Source: Fibrobacter sp. UWEL
Lineage (GTDB): Bacteria > Fibrobacterota > Fibrobacteria > Fibrobacterales > Fibrobacteraceae
Reading direction: 5' to 3'
NCBI RefSeq assembly: GCF_900142535.1
Contig: NZ_FRBE01000001.1
Span: 1 to 64,000, forward strand
DNA length: 64,000 nucleotides
In this document: one piece after another, positions 26,875 through 35,731 of the stretch
How the letters are laid out: each line of letters begins with the position of its first letter
Numbering within the stretch: the stretch's first letter is position 1
Program-made: the position numbers and the translations under genes
Notes under the pieces: generated by a model
What the model was told of the DNA's origin: nothing
Database searches by the model: none
What the model saw: only the letters and a program-made list of their open reading frames with translations

Positions 26875-27432
26875 TTAACGAGCGACAACCTGGTTGCGAA
26901 TCTTTTCGGATGTTTCGCGATTGGTAGCCTGGGCCAGACATTCAAATGCGAATTCTTCGGCGGTGCCTGCGCCACGGCTGGTGATGACGTTGCCGTCAAC
27001 GACCACACGATCGGTCAGGAACTGCTTGCAGTCCAGCTCCACTTCGCAGCCGGGGAAGCAAGTGCACTTGCGATTCTTGAGAAGGCCTGCCTGGGACAAT
27101 ACCAGCGGTGCAGCGCAGATGGCGAAAATCCACTTGCCAGCTGCGTCAAATGTCTTGAGCACTTCTGCGACTTCTGCGGATGCTTTCAGGTTCTTGACGC
27201 CGGGACCGCCACCGGGGAGGCACACTGCGTCAAACTGGTTCAAGGATCCTTCGGCAATAAGGTCGCTTAACAGAACGTTCGTTTTAATTGCAAGACCATG
27301 AGCCCCGACGACTTCTTCAGATTCGCCGATAGATGCAAGGGCTACGTTTAAACCGCCGCGCTGCCAGTAGTCAAAGGGAGTAACGAATTCGGTTTCTTCG
27401 AAACCATTTGCCATCAGGAAAAGAACGTTCAT
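26875..27432 (-). CDS. DJ-1/PfpI family protein
   Basis: 185 residues with the DJ-1/ThiJ fold. The nucleophile-elbow Cys is in FAICAAPLVL (near residue 104), preceded by PGGGPGVKNL, and a conserved Glu lies in FEETEF near the N terminus. Family members act as protein or nucleotide deglycases, chaperones or redox sensors; which applies cannot be told from sequence. Probably a single gene. Confidence 0.9.
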   Translation of the reverse strand: MNVLFLMANGFEETEFVTPFDYWQRGGLNVALASIGESEEVVGAHGLAIKTNVLLSDLIAEGSLNQFDAVCLPGGGPGVKNLKASAEVAEVLKTFDAAGKWIFAICAAPLVLSQAGLLKNRKCTCFPGCEVELDCKQFLTDRVVVDGNVITSRGAGTAEEFAFECLAQATNRETSEKIRNQVVAR

Positions 27433-27476
27433 GTTTTACCTCAAGAGACTTGTTTTAAAACAAGATAATAAAAGCT

Positions 27477-27513
27477 TGGATCCTTCGTCGCTACGCTCCT
27501 CAGGATGACAGCG
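27477..27513. repeat. Small palindromic repeat, GATCCTTCG...GGATGACA type
   Basis: Starts GGATCCTTCGTCGC and ends CCTCAGGATGACA. It lies between sufB and the DJ-1 gene and could help end sufB transcription, since a T-rich tract follows on the minus strand. Confidence 0.6.
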
Positions 27514-27546
27514 GGGGGAGAACCCTTCAGGATGTCTCTATGAATT

Positions 27547-28962
27547 TTAGCCTACGGAGTGTTCCAGTTTCAATGTGAGGAGCTGACGGGCTTCGGTGGC
27601 GAATTCGCCGGGCAGTTCCTTGAATACGTCCTTACAGAAACCGCCTACCATTGCCTGGATGGCGTCTTCGCGCTTGATGCCGCGGCTCTCGAAATAGAAC
27701 AGCTGGTCTTCGCTGATGCGGCTGGTGGTGGCTTCGTGTTCGGTCTGTGCGGTACCGTTAGCTACAGTGATGTAGGGGAAGGTGTGTGCAGCGGACTTGT
27801 CGCCTACCAGCATACTGTCGCACTGGGTGTAGTTGCGGGCGCCTGCGGCACTCTTGCGGATAGAAACTTCACCGCGGTAAGCGTTGCTGGAATTGTCGGC
27901 GCTGATACCCTTGGAGATGATGGTACTCTTGGTATTCTTGCCGATGTGAATCATCTTGGTGCCGGTGTCTGCCTGCATGTGGCCGTTGGTCAATGCCACG
28001 CTGTAGAATTCACCTACGGAATTGTCGCCCACCAGAACGCAGCTGGGGTACTTCCAGGTGATGGCGGAACCGGTTTCTACCTGGGTCCAGCTGATGCGGC
28101 TGTTCTTGCCGGCGCACTTGCCGCGCTTGGTCACAAAGTTGTAGACGCCACCTGCACCAGTTTCGCGGTCGCCAGCGTACCAGTTCTGCACGGTGCTGTA
28201 CTTGATCTTAGCGTTTTCGTTAGCCACCAGTTCCACGATGGCGGAGTGCAGCTGCTTGCTGGAAAATTCCGGAGCGGTGCAACCTTCCAGGTAGCTTACT
28301 TCGGCGCCGTCGTCTGCGATAATCAGGGTGCGTTCGAACTGGCCTGCTTCCTTGTTGTTGATGCGGAAGTAGGTGGACAAATCCATGGGGCACTTGACGC
28401 CTGCGGGAATGTAGACGAAGCTACCGTCGCCAAAGACGGCGCTGTTCAAGGCGGCAAAGTAATTGTCGCCAGCAGGAACCACGCTGCCCAGGTACTGTTC
28501 AATCAGTTCCGGGTATTCCTTGATGGCGTCGGAAATGCTGCAGAAGATAATGCCCATTTCCATGAGCTTCTTCTTGTGGCTTGTATAAATACTGACGGAA
28601 TCGAAGACTGCGTCCACGGCCACATTGGCCAGACGCTTCTGTTCGTCCAGGGGAATGCCCAACTTTTCAAAAGTGGCCAGCAATTCCGGATCCACGTCTT
28701 CGATCTTTTCGTGCTTAGTCTTGGTCTTGGGGGCGGAGTAGTAGACGATGTCCTGCAGGTCCACAGGCTCAAAGCTCAGTTCGCCCCACTTGGGCTGTTC
28801 CATAGACTGAAGTTTTTCATAGGCCTTCAGGCGGAAGTCCAGCATGAACTGGGGTTCACCGCGGAGCGCACTGGCACGGCGGATAATATCTTCGTTAAGG
28901 CCCTTTTCGAAGGCCTCGTTTTCGATATCCGTTACAAACCCGTACTTGTAGTTTTCGCTCAT
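27547..28962 (-). CDS. sufB: Fe-S cluster assembly scaffold SufB
   Basis: 471 residues, typical SufB length. Diagnostic segments are [48 protein letters not shown], and the C-terminal [20 protein letters not shown] with the Cys/Glu/His cluster ligands. SufB normally works with SufC (ATPase) and SufD as a scaffold for Fe-S clusters. No sufC, D or S gene is next to it, so the partners must be elsewhere. Essential for complex I and radical SAM enzymes such as MqnE, both encoded here. Confidence 0.95.
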   Translation of the reverse strand: MSENYKYGFVTDIENEAFEKGLNEDIIRRASALRGEPQFMLDFRLKAYEKLQSMEQPKWGELSFEPVDLQDIVYYSAPKTKTKHEKIEDVDPELLATFEKLGIPLDEQKRLANVAVDAVFDSVSIYTSHKKKLMEMGIIFCSISDAIKEYPELIEQYLGSVVPAGDNYFAALNSAVFGDGSFVYIPAGVKCPMDLSTYFRINNKEAGQFERTLIIADDGAEVSYLEGCTAPEFSSKQLHSAIVELVANENAKIKYSTVQNWYAGDRETGAGGVYNFVTKRGKCAGKNSRISWTQVETGSAITWKYPSCVLVGDNSVGEFYSVALTNGHMQADTGTKMIHIGKNTKSTIISKGISADNSSNAYRGEVSIRKSAAGARNYTQCDSMLVGDKSAAHTFPYITVANGTAQTEHEATTSRISEDQLFYFESRGIKREDAIQAMVGGFCKDVFKELPGEFATEARQLLTLKLEHSVG

Positions 28963-29056
28963 GGTATTTCCCAGATTTTATTCAGCTGAATGTTTCCGCT
29001 GGTATTTATAAAATAGCGGGACAAATATATAAAAATTGTAGGGATTGTATTGCCTT

Positions 29057-29086
29057 GATCCTATCGCTGCGCTCCAGGATGACTCG
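29057..29086. repeat. Small palindromic repeat, GATCCT...GGATGAC type
   Basis: GATCCTATCGCTGCGCTCC followed by AGGATGAC, in the divergent gap between sufB and the sodium symporter. Same family as 27477 and 3174. Confidence 0.55.
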
Positions 29087-29111
29087 CTGATTGGGAACTT
29101 TATTATCTTTT

Positions 29112-29129
29112 TGTGACAATTTTTTCACA
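29112..29129. promoter_or_regulatory. TGTGA-N8-TCACA inverted repeat before the symporter gene
   Basis: Half-sites TGTGA (29112-29116) and TCACA (29125-29129) resemble CRP-family half-sites, but the spacing is 8 rather than the usual 6. It ends 12 nt before the ATG, so it would act as an operator or hairpin rather than an activator site. Confidence 0.3.
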
Positions 29130-29141
29130 TAGGGTAGGACA

Positions 29142-30551
29142 ATGAAGGAAAGAGAAAACTTCGCATCCCGTTTAGGTTTTATTTTGATCGCTGCCGGCTG
29201 CGCTATCGGTATTGGTAACGTATGGCGATTCCCTTTTATTACAGGACAGTACGGCGGTGCTGCATTCATTCTCATCTACTTGTTCTTCCTGGTGATTCTG
29301 GGCCTGCCTGCTTTGATTGCTGAATTCGCCGTAGGTCGTGGCAGTAAGCGTGGTATCGGTCGTTCCTTTGAAGAATTGGAACCTGCTGGATCCAAGTGGC
29401 ACATTGCCAAGTATCCCATGATTGTGGGCGACTACTTGCTCATGATGTTCTATACTACGGTCAGCGGCTGGATGATGTACTACTTCTATCATATGGCTGT
29501 AGAAGGGGATATTTACGGTTTGACTCCTGCCCAGGTGGGTGAAAAGTTTGGTACCATGCTGGGTAACCCCAGCGTTCAGGTGGGCTGGATGGTCATCGCC
29601 ACCGTTCTTGGATTGGGTATTGTTTCTCTGGGCTTGCAGAAGGGCGTGGAACGCGTGACCAAGAGTATGATGTCCATGCTGTTTGTCATCATGATTATTC
29701 TTGCTATTCGTGCTGTAACCTTGCCGGGTGCGGATGAAGGCCTGAAGTTCTACCTGTTGCCGGACTTTGCCCGCCTGAAACAGCAGGGTGTTACCGAAGT
29801 GATTTTTGCGGCTATGGGACAGGCTTTCTTTACCTTGAGTATCGGTATCGGCTCCATGTCCATTTTCGGTAGCTACATCGGCAAGAAACATTCCCTGGCT
29901 AAGGAAGCTGTGAACATCTGCGCCTTGGATACCGTAGTTGCCTTGCTTGCTGGTCTTATCATTATTCCTAGCTGTTTTGCTTTCAATGTGGAACCGGGTG
30001 CAGGTCCGGGCCTTGTATTCGTCACCTTGCCCAACATCTTTAGCCAGATGCCTGCAGGCCGCTGGTGCGGTGTTGCCTTCTTCCTGTTCATGAGCTTTGC
30101 TGCCCTTTCCACTCTGGTGGCCGTGTTCGAAAACATTGTGGCCTTCTGGATGGACCTGAAGGGATTTGACCGCAAGAAGGTGGTGACCTGGAATATTGTT
30201 GCCATTATCCTCCTGTCCTTGCCTTGTGCATTGGGCTTTAACGTCCTTTCCGGATTCCAGCCTTTTGGTGCCGGTAGCGGTGTCCTTGACTTGGAAGATT
30301 TCATTGTCTCCAACACTTTACTGCCTCTGGGTGCCCTGTTCTTCGTGGTTTTCTGTAATTTCCGCTATGGCTGGGGCCAGGAAAAGTTCTACAACGAAGT
30401 CAATGCGGGCAAGGGCATGAAACTACCGGGAAATGTGCTCGTCCGTTTCTACATCAAGTGGATCCTGCCGTTGATCGTTCTGGTAGTATTCCTGATGGGT
30501 TATGTTCAGAAGTTTGCTCCGGATTTCTACAACCAGATTCTGGGCAAGTAA
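29142..30551 (+). CDS. Sodium-dependent transporter, neurotransmitter:sodium symporter family
   Basis: 469 residues with about 11-12 membrane helices. The NSS helix-1 motif GFILIAAGCAIGIGNVWRFPF (Na+ and substrate site) is followed by LPALIAEFAVGR. NSS proteins of bacteria import amino acids with sodium; the substrate here is unknown. Start ATG 29142 has AGGGTAGGA upstream. A good terminator follows at 30581. Confidence 0.93.
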   Translation: MKERENFASRLGFILIAAGCAIGIGNVWRFPFITGQYGGAAFILIYLFFLVILGLPALIAEFAVGRGSKRGIGRSFEELEPAGSKWHIAKYPMIVGDYLLMMFYTTVSGWMMYYFYHMAVEGDIYGLTPAQVGEKFGTMLGNPSVQVGWMVIATVLGLGIVSLGLQKGVERVTKSMMSMLFVIMIILAIRAVTLPGADEGLKFYLLPDFARLKQQGVTEVIFAAMGQAFFTLSIGIGSMSIFGSYIGKKHSLAKEAVNICALDTVVALLAGLIIIPSCFAFNVEPGAGPGLVFVTLPNIFSQMPAGRWCGVAFFLFMSFAALSTLVAVFENIVAFWMDLKGFDRKKVVTWNIVAIILLSLPCALGFNVLSGFQPFGAGSGVLDLEDFIVSNTLLPLGALFFVVFCNFRYGWGQEKFYNEVNAGKGMKLPGNVLVRFYIKWILPLIVLVVFLMGYVQKFAPDFYNQILGK

Positions 30552-30580
30552 CACCCGTCAAGATTGATCATCTAGCAATG

Positions 30581-30605
30581 AAAAGCCTGCATTATGCAGG
30601 CTTTT
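30581..30605 (+). terminator. Terminator after the symporter gene
   Basis: AAAAGCCTGCA and TGCAGGCTTTT pair around a short loop, followed by TTTTTTG. Confidence 0.85.
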
Positions 30606-30698
30606 TTGCGTTTTGGAATAAAAATAATTTGTGTCAAAAATTGACGTAAGTTGATTCTATATTTAGTGATGTAAAAGAAATAAAGAAAGGAATACATC

Positions 30699-30869
30699 AT
30701 GCACAATATCTTGAATCTTGCTTCTAACAACACTCTCTTCGTCACCCTCCTGGCTCTCACTCCGGCTGTTTTTGCAGGTATGTTTGTTGGTTCCGATAGC
30801 ATTGCCGCCGCTGCGGCCGTCGCTGTAGCCTACGCCAGTGTGATTGTGGGCGAAAAGGTGGGGGACTGA
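30699..30869 (+). CDS. Small two-helix membrane protein, unknown
   Basis: 56 residues, beginning MHNILNLASNN. Two hydrophobic segments, about 13-32 and 35-51 (the latter Ala-rich), suggest a small inner-membrane protein. AAAGGA lies 7 nt before the ATG, which supports real translation. A TTGACG and a TATATT occur upstream but at poor spacing. It lies between a transporter and topB (opposite strand, only 6 bp between stops). No known family recognised. Confidence 0.65.
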   Translation: MHNILNLASNNTLFVTLLALTPAVFAGMFVGSDSIAAAAAVAVAYASVIVGEKVGD

Positions 30870-30875
30870 TTTTCC

Positions 30876-33800
30876 CTACTTCTTGCTGATTACTTCGACG
30901 GTCAATTTGTTGAAGCCTAGCTTGCCACCTTCTCCGATCTCCAGAGCGGCACGGAAGGTGGTTTCGTTTTTCTTGAAGGGCTCAAGAACGGGGGAATACT
31001 TGTTCTTGAGTAGGGCTTCCATTTCGTCGTCGGTAAATTCCCTCTGGTAGAATACCTGGGGGATGCCGTAATTGCAGTGGGGATTCTGGCAGACATAGGC
31101 GGATAGGTTTCGGCCTTGTTCATCGCTTCCCTTGCGGAAACGTAGCTGGTCACCGCAGGCGGGGCAGGGGAAATCCCGGCGGAGGAACTCAAATTCAACG
31201 CGGCCCATGGGACTCATTTTCAGGAAAGCGTCAAAGGTGTCGCCCTTCTTGCTTTTGAATCCGGATATGAGTTCGGTTTTTTCGCTGGTGAGCAGCGCCT
31301 TGATGTCGGCTGCACGAAGTTTCTTACCGGCTACGGTCTTGAATAGGGTGAACTTACAATCGCAGGGGTTGCCTTGTTCATCTCGACTGGTGCCTTTACC
31401 TGTACAGAAAATGGCGTTCTTGTTTTCTTCAAGAGAGTGCTTACAGAGGGGGCACTTGTATTTCGTTTCTGTCCCGTGGAAATGTCCATCGTTCTCGAAA
31501 GCGAAGGTTGCCTTATGGTCGTTATCCCAAACCACCTTGGCGCTGAAGGATTGACCTTTCTTGGTGATGAAATCCGTAATGACGTCTGTGGTTCCGTTAT
31601 TGAACAGCTCCGCGATTTCCTCATCGGACATGATGTGTCCGGCAATGGTCTTATAGAAGGTAAAATCGCAGGTGGGAGTGGCGTCGGCTGCTACGGCGGC
31701 GCCTTCGCACATCAGGCGGTTTCCTGAATCTAGAAGTTGTTTGCCACACTTAGGGCACTTGTAATCCGTAGGCGTTGAGGCGCGAGGCTCATCGCTAAAC
31801 TCAAACCCGATATTTCCATCTTCGGCCATGACCAACGTGGCGCTGAAGGTGGTTCCCTTCTTGCTTTTGAAGCCGCTTAACAGATCCGACTTGCCGGTGG
31901 CGAGAAGCTTGCCCATCTCGGCGTGGCTGAGGGTGCGACCCGCAATGGTGTGGCCTGCCTTGAAACCGCATTCGGCATTCTTGCAGACATATCCCCAGGG
32001 GGCGATTTCCATGGGGGTGCTGCACTTGGGGCAGGGAAGCGCGTCGGTAACGGTTTCTCTCTCGAACTGGCTACCGTATTTTTCATGCAGGTGGACGAAA
32101 AGTTCCCGCACATAGTCCATAATGCCGTCGCGGAATTCGACGGGCGTCAAGTTGCCTTTTTCCACCTGGGAGAGCTTGTATTCCCATTCTCCTGTCATTT
32201 CCGGAGACTTGACTTTTTCGTCCATCAATTCGATGACGTCGCGGCCTCGGGCGGTACTGACCAGATAATTCTTCTGGGCTTCAATGAACCCGCGCTTTTT
32301 GAGAGTCTCAATAATACCTGCTTGGGTTGCCGGAGTACCCAGACCACGGTCCTTCATGGCTTCCGCAAGTTCTTCGTTTTCGATTTGCTTACCTGCGGTT
32401 TTCATGGCGGCAAGGAGGGTTGCCTCGGTGTAATACTTGGGCTTGCTCTTCTTTTTCTTTTGCAGTTCCAGGGCGTCGAAAGGCGCCTTGTCTCCGGTTT
32501 TCCAATCAGGGAAGGCGTCTACGATATTGGTGATATCGTCGTTATTGCCGGCATCATCAGCCTTGGCATCGGCACTATCTGCTGCATCGCCTTTCTTCTT
32601 TGCCTTGGCCTTCTTTTCTTCCTTTACAAGAGCACGGAAACCCAGATCCTCGTTCTGCTTGAGTTTTAGACGGAAAACTTCTAGATCCTTCGACTGCGAA
32701 CCTGACGGTTCTCCGCTCAGGATGACATTGCCTGCTGGCGCAGTCAATGTCACTTCCATTTCATTCCAGATATAGGGCTTCAGCCATGCCTGGATGAAAC
32801 GTTCCTTGGCCAGGTTGTAGATGTTTTCTTCCATCTCGGGAAGACCATTGGGCTGTTCGCCTGTAGGGATAATGGCGAAATGGTCCGTCACCTTGCTGCT
32901 GTTAATGAAAACGAAGTTTTCACTTTCAGGACGCATCAGTCCCTGCTGGGCCGGGGTAGCCAAGCGTGTCGCCAGCTGGTATGCTTCCTGCTTCATGGTG
33001 TCCGGCAGGTAAGCGGAGTCCGTACGGGGGTAGGTGAGGAGCTTCTTTTCGTAAAGGTTTTGGGCGCAGTCCAGCACTTGCTGGGCGCTGTATTTGAAAC
33101 GCTTGTTACCTTCTTTCTGCAGTTCCGTCAAGTCGAAGGGCTTCTGGGGGAACTGCTTTTTCTGCTGGACGTCAATGGCGGTAATGACCGCATCTTCCGG
33201 CGGGGAACATTTGTCGATGACAGCTTGGGCTGGTTCTTCTTTTTCAAAGATCGCAACTTTTAGGGCTGGGCCCTTCGACTCAGCGCTTTGCGCTTCGCTC
33301 AGGGTGACATGAGGAGCGTCGCGATCCGGGCGCAGCAACTGTGCCTGATACCCTTTCCATGTTCCTACCACGCTGTAGTAGAACAGTTCTTTAAACTGCT
33401 CCACGATGGTATCCCGTTCCACAATGAGGTTCAAGGTGGGAGTCTGCACACGACCTACGGAAATCATCTTGCCGCGACCGGCGGTTAGTGTGTAGGCGCG
33501 GGTGGCGTTGAGGCCTACCATCCAGTCCGCACGTTGGCGAAGTCTTGCCGCAAAACTCAGGTTTAGACGCTCGGTGGCATCTTCCAGGTTTTTCCAGGCC
33601 TTGTCCAAATCCTTTGCCACATAGCTATTCACCCACAGACGCTTAATCTGCTTCTGCCTAAAGGCGGGTGTGTAATCCAGTACCAAATCAAAAATCAGGT
33701 TACCTTCACGGCCGGCGTCCGCGCCATTCACGAGGACGTCTGCCTTGGACATCATGTCTCGCACCACGGACAACTGCTTTTTGGTGCTTTCGATTTCCAT

Positions 33801-34037
33801 CAGGCGGAATTTTTCCGGCAGGAGGGGCAGATTGCTTAACTTCCAGCCCCCTTCATAGCCAGGATAGGCATCCAGAGGGGCTAAAGTAATCAAATGACCG
33901 ACGCACCAGGTGATGCAGTGGTTCTGCCCAATAAGGCATCCGTCTCCCTGGGTGAACTTTTCGCCTTCTAATCGTTCCAGCATGGGTCTATAATGCTGGT
34001 TTGCTACGGAAGGTTTTTCGGCCACGAGTAAAATCAT
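30876..34037 (-). CDS. topB: DNA topoisomerase III with four C-terminal zinc/Toprim-Crpt repeats
   Basis: 1053 residues from ATG 34037, where the Toprim domain begins (MILLVAEKPSVA) and a -10-like TATCTT ends 7 nt before. The Toprim acidic triad is in GADAGREGN; the catalytic Tyr is in KLLTYPRTDSAYL. It is a type IA enzyme that relaxes and decatenates single-stranded DNA crossings. After about residue 680 come four repeats, each a CPxC zinc knuckle plus a domain ending in GF(K/I)xKKG, longer than E. coli TopB (653). Two palindromic repeats lie in frame within the gene at about residues 242-256 and 437-453. Divergent from and overlapping the leader of the FISUMP gene. Confidence 0.93.
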   Translation of the reverse strand: MILLVAEKPSVANQHYRPMLERLEGEKFTQGDGCLIGQNHCITWCVGHLITLAPLDAYPGYEGGWKLSNLPLLPEKFRLMEIESTKKQLSVVRDMMSKADVLVNGADAGREGNLIFDLVLDYTPAFRQKQIKRLWVNSYVAKDLDKAWKNLEDATERLNLSFAARLRQRADWMVGLNATRAYTLTAGRGKMISVGRVQTPTLNLIVERDTIVEQFKELFYYSVVGTWKGYQAQLLRPDRDAPHVTLSEAQSAESKGPALKVAIFEKEEPAQAVIDKCSPPEDAVITAIDVQQKKQFPQKPFDLTELQKEGNKRFKYSAQQVLDCAQNLYEKKLLTYPRTDSAYLPDTMKQEAYQLATRLATPAQQGLMRPESENFVFINSSKVTDHFAIIPTGEQPNGLPEMEENIYNLAKERFIQAWLKPYIWNEMEVTLTAPAGNVILSGEPSGSQSKDLEVFRLKLKQNEDLGFRALVKEEKKAKAKKKGDAADSADAKADDAGNNDDITNIVDAFPDWKTGDKAPFDALELQKKKKSKPKYYTEATLLAAMKTAGKQIENEELAEAMKDRGLGTPATQAGIIETLKKRGFIEAQKNYLVSTARGRDVIELMDEKVKSPEMTGEWEYKLSQVEKGNLTPVEFRDGIMDYVRELFVHLHEKYGSQFERETVTDALPCPKCSTPMEIAPWGYVCKNAECGFKAGHTIAGRTLSHAEMGKLLATGKSDLLSGFKSKKGTTFSATLVMAEDGNIGFEFSDEPRASTPTDYKCPKCGKQLLDSGNRLMCEGAAVAADATPTCDFTFYKTIAGHIMSDEEIAELFNNGTTDVITDFITKKGQSFSAKVVWDNDHKATFAFENDGHFHGTETKYKCPLCKHSLEENKNAIFCTGKGTSRDEQGNPCDCKFTLFKTVAGKKLRAADIKALLTSEKTELISGFKSKKGDTFDAFLKMSPMGRVEFEFLRRDFPCPACGDQLRFRKGSDEQGRNLSAYVCQNPHCNYGIPQVFYQREFTDDEMEALLKNKYSPVLEPFKKNETTFRAALEIGEGGKLGFNKLTVEVISKK
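32681..32729. repeat. Palindromic repeat in frame inside topB (second)
   Basis: CTAGATCCTTCGACTGC at one end and CTCAGGATGACA at the other match the intergenic copies at 3174 and 27477. On the topB strand it encodes LSGEPSGSQSKDLE, a polar, unconserved-looking loop, without disturbing the frame. Confidence 0.65.
33271..33313. repeat. Palindromic repeat in frame inside topB (first)
   Basis: CCCTTCGACTCAGCGC and CGCTCAGGGTGACATG resemble the GATCCTTCG...GGATGACA family. On the topB strand it encodes HVTLSEAQSAESKG. Confidence 0.6.
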
Positions 34038-34044
34038 GTTTGCA

Positions 34045-34073
34045 AAGATAATAAATGGTGCGAAAAAATCTAA
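34045..34073 (-). promoter_or_regulatory. topB promoter
   Basis: Minus strand: TTAGAT (34068-34073), 17 nt, TATCTT (34045-34050), then 7 nt to the ATG. It overlaps a plus-strand TAAATT (34071-34076) that sits 7 nt before the divergent GTG start. Confidence 0.5.
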
Positions 34074-34083
34074 ATTTGGACCT

Positions 34084-35721
34084 GTGAAAAACTTTTTATT
34101 CTTGATCCTTGCTTTTGCTGTTGCCGTGATGATTATCGCCTGTGGTGAGGATTCTGCCACATCCGATACAGGCTCAAAAGCGTCTGACAAAGATGAAGCT
34201 CCTGCTGAAACGATAGTGGTTGATCGTTATCATGACATTATTGAATACGATACGATTTTTTCCGATCAAAAATGCTATGCTGATGAATTTGATGGAATTG
34301 TGACTGTTACTTGCGGTGAGAATAATCTTCTTGTGTACAAGGGCTCCTGCGATTCTATTGCCTTTGATCCTAAAAAGAAGTTTTGTTACGAAGGACGTAC
34401 CTTAGATTTCTGTGAAGGATTTGCTTATAATCCCAATAGATTCTTCTGTTACGAAGATTCTCTCTATACATTGTGCGGTGACTCCTCCTATAATCCTTCA
34501 GAAAAATTCTGTCACAAAGAAAAGATTTTCCTTAAGAAAGATGGCAAGGAATACAACGCAGATAGCGTGTTCTGCTATAACGATTCTCTCTATACTTTGT
34601 GCGACGATTCCATCTATGATCCTTCTGAAGAATTCTGCCGCAAAGATAAAATCTATGAATTGTGTGATGGCAAGGAATACAATGTAGATAGCGTGTTCAA
34701 CTATAAGGATTCTCTTTATGTTTTGTGCGGCGACTCTATCTATGATCCTCCTGAAGAATTCTGCTATAAAGGAATTGTTTATCCGAAGAAAGATGGAAAG
34801 GTATACGATGTAGATAGTTTACTCAATTACCAAGACTCTGTTAGTGGTCTATGCAGGGGTGTGCGCTATGATGCAACCACTCAGTTTTGTTCCGATGGCA
34901 GAGTCCTTCCGTTGTGCGATGAGCTTGTGGAATCGAAAGGTCTTTTTTGCTACGAGAATAGCTATTACTCGTTGTGTGACGGTAAACCCTATGATGTAGA
35001 TAAATATTTTTGCAATGGAAAAACTCCCGTCCAAAAGTGCGAAGGGAAGAGATTTAATACGGATAAAAATTTCTGTGATGATGACAAACTTTATGACTTG
35101 TGCAATGGAAAATCTTTTGATCCTTCAGTAGAAACTTGCTTTAACAATACTATTCGTGGGATTTTTAAGGATGAACGTGATGATCAAGAGTATCGTTATA
35201 TCAGAATGCATAGAAAGGACTGGATGGCTGATAACTTGAATTATGACGTAGAAGGAAGTTTTTGCGGTGGCGCAGCCTCTCTGACTAAAGAAGGGGACGC
35301 TTGTGAAGTGTATGGGCGCTTGTATCCTTGGAATACAGCTATTGATGCTGATGGTCGTGATATCTGTCCTAATGGATGGCGTTTGCCTGCCAAAGAGGAT
35401 TTTGAAAAAATGATTGAAGATGTGACGATTAGATTCCCTGATCCGGGTGCGGTTTTAAAATCGAGATCGTCCTTATGGAATGCATCCACAAAGGCTAGTG
35501 CAGGTAAGGATTCATACGCTTTCTCCGCGCTTCCTGCTGGGTATGTAGATAGTGATCGAATCCATTCTGTAGGGGATGCGGCTTATTTCTGGTCTAGTAC
35601 AGAAGATGGCGATGCGAATAGTTGGTATCTTGAATTTACGTTTGATTCAGATACTGTGGAAGTTCCTTCCATATCCAAGCTAAATGCCCTTTCTATCCGT
35701 TGTGTAAGAATTGAAGAGTAA
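34084..35721 (+). CDS. FISUMP-domain lipoprotein with Cys-rich repeats (first copy)
   Basis: 545 residues from GTG 34084, chosen because a lipoprotein signal follows directly (KNFLFLILAFAVAVMIIAC) and TAAATT lies 7 nt upstream. After a short linker, residues about 70-355 hold about a dozen units of about 24 residues with the pattern C-Y-x-D-S-L-Y-x-L-C-x-D-S-x-Y-D-P-x-E-x-F. The C-terminal domain (about 360-545) is a Fibrobacter succinogenes major paralogous domain: DERDDQEYRYI, WMADNLNYD, YGRLYPWNTA, CPNGWRLPAKEDF, YFWSSTED and closing SIRCVRI. Probably outer-membrane anchored. The fold is related to C-type lectins; function unknown. Tandem with a paralogue 10 bp downstream. Confidence 0.92.
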   Translation: MKNFLFLILAFAVAVMIIACGEDSATSDTGSKASDKDEAPAETIVVDRYHDIIEYDTIFSDQKCYADEFDGIVTVTCGENNLLVYKGSCDSIAFDPKKKFCYEGRTLDFCEGFAYNPNRFFCYEDSLYTLCGDSSYNPSEKFCHKEKIFLKKDGKEYNADSVFCYNDSLYTLCDDSIYDPSEEFCRKDKIYELCDGKEYNVDSVFNYKDSLYVLCGDSIYDPPEEFCYKGIVYPKKDGKVYDVDSLLNYQDSVSGLCRGVRYDATTQFCSDGRVLPLCDELVESKGLFCYENSYYSLCDGKPYDVDKYFCNGKTPVQKCEGKRFNTDKNFCDDDKLYDLCNGKSFDPSVETCFNNTIRGIFKDERDDQEYRYIRMHRKDWMADNLNYDVEGSFCGGAASLTKEGDACEVYGRLYPWNTAIDADGRDICPNGWRLPAKEDFEKMIEDVTIRFPDPGAVLKSRSSLWNASTKASAGKDSYAFSALPAGYVDSDRIHSVGDAAYFWSSTEDGDANSWYLEFTFDSDTVEVPSISKLNALSIRCVRIEE

Positions 35722-35731
35722 GGTAGACGTT

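Noticed and set aside
29112-29129. CRP/FNR site before the symporter
   Set aside because: Half-spacing is 8 rather than 6 (CRP) and the core does not fit FNR; kept only as a low-confidence palindrome.
34036-34190. Upstream starts for topB and the first FISUMP gene
   Set aside because: Both would overlap each other's 5' ends; the chosen starts begin at the Toprim motif and the lipoprotein signal, each 7 nt after a -10-like box.
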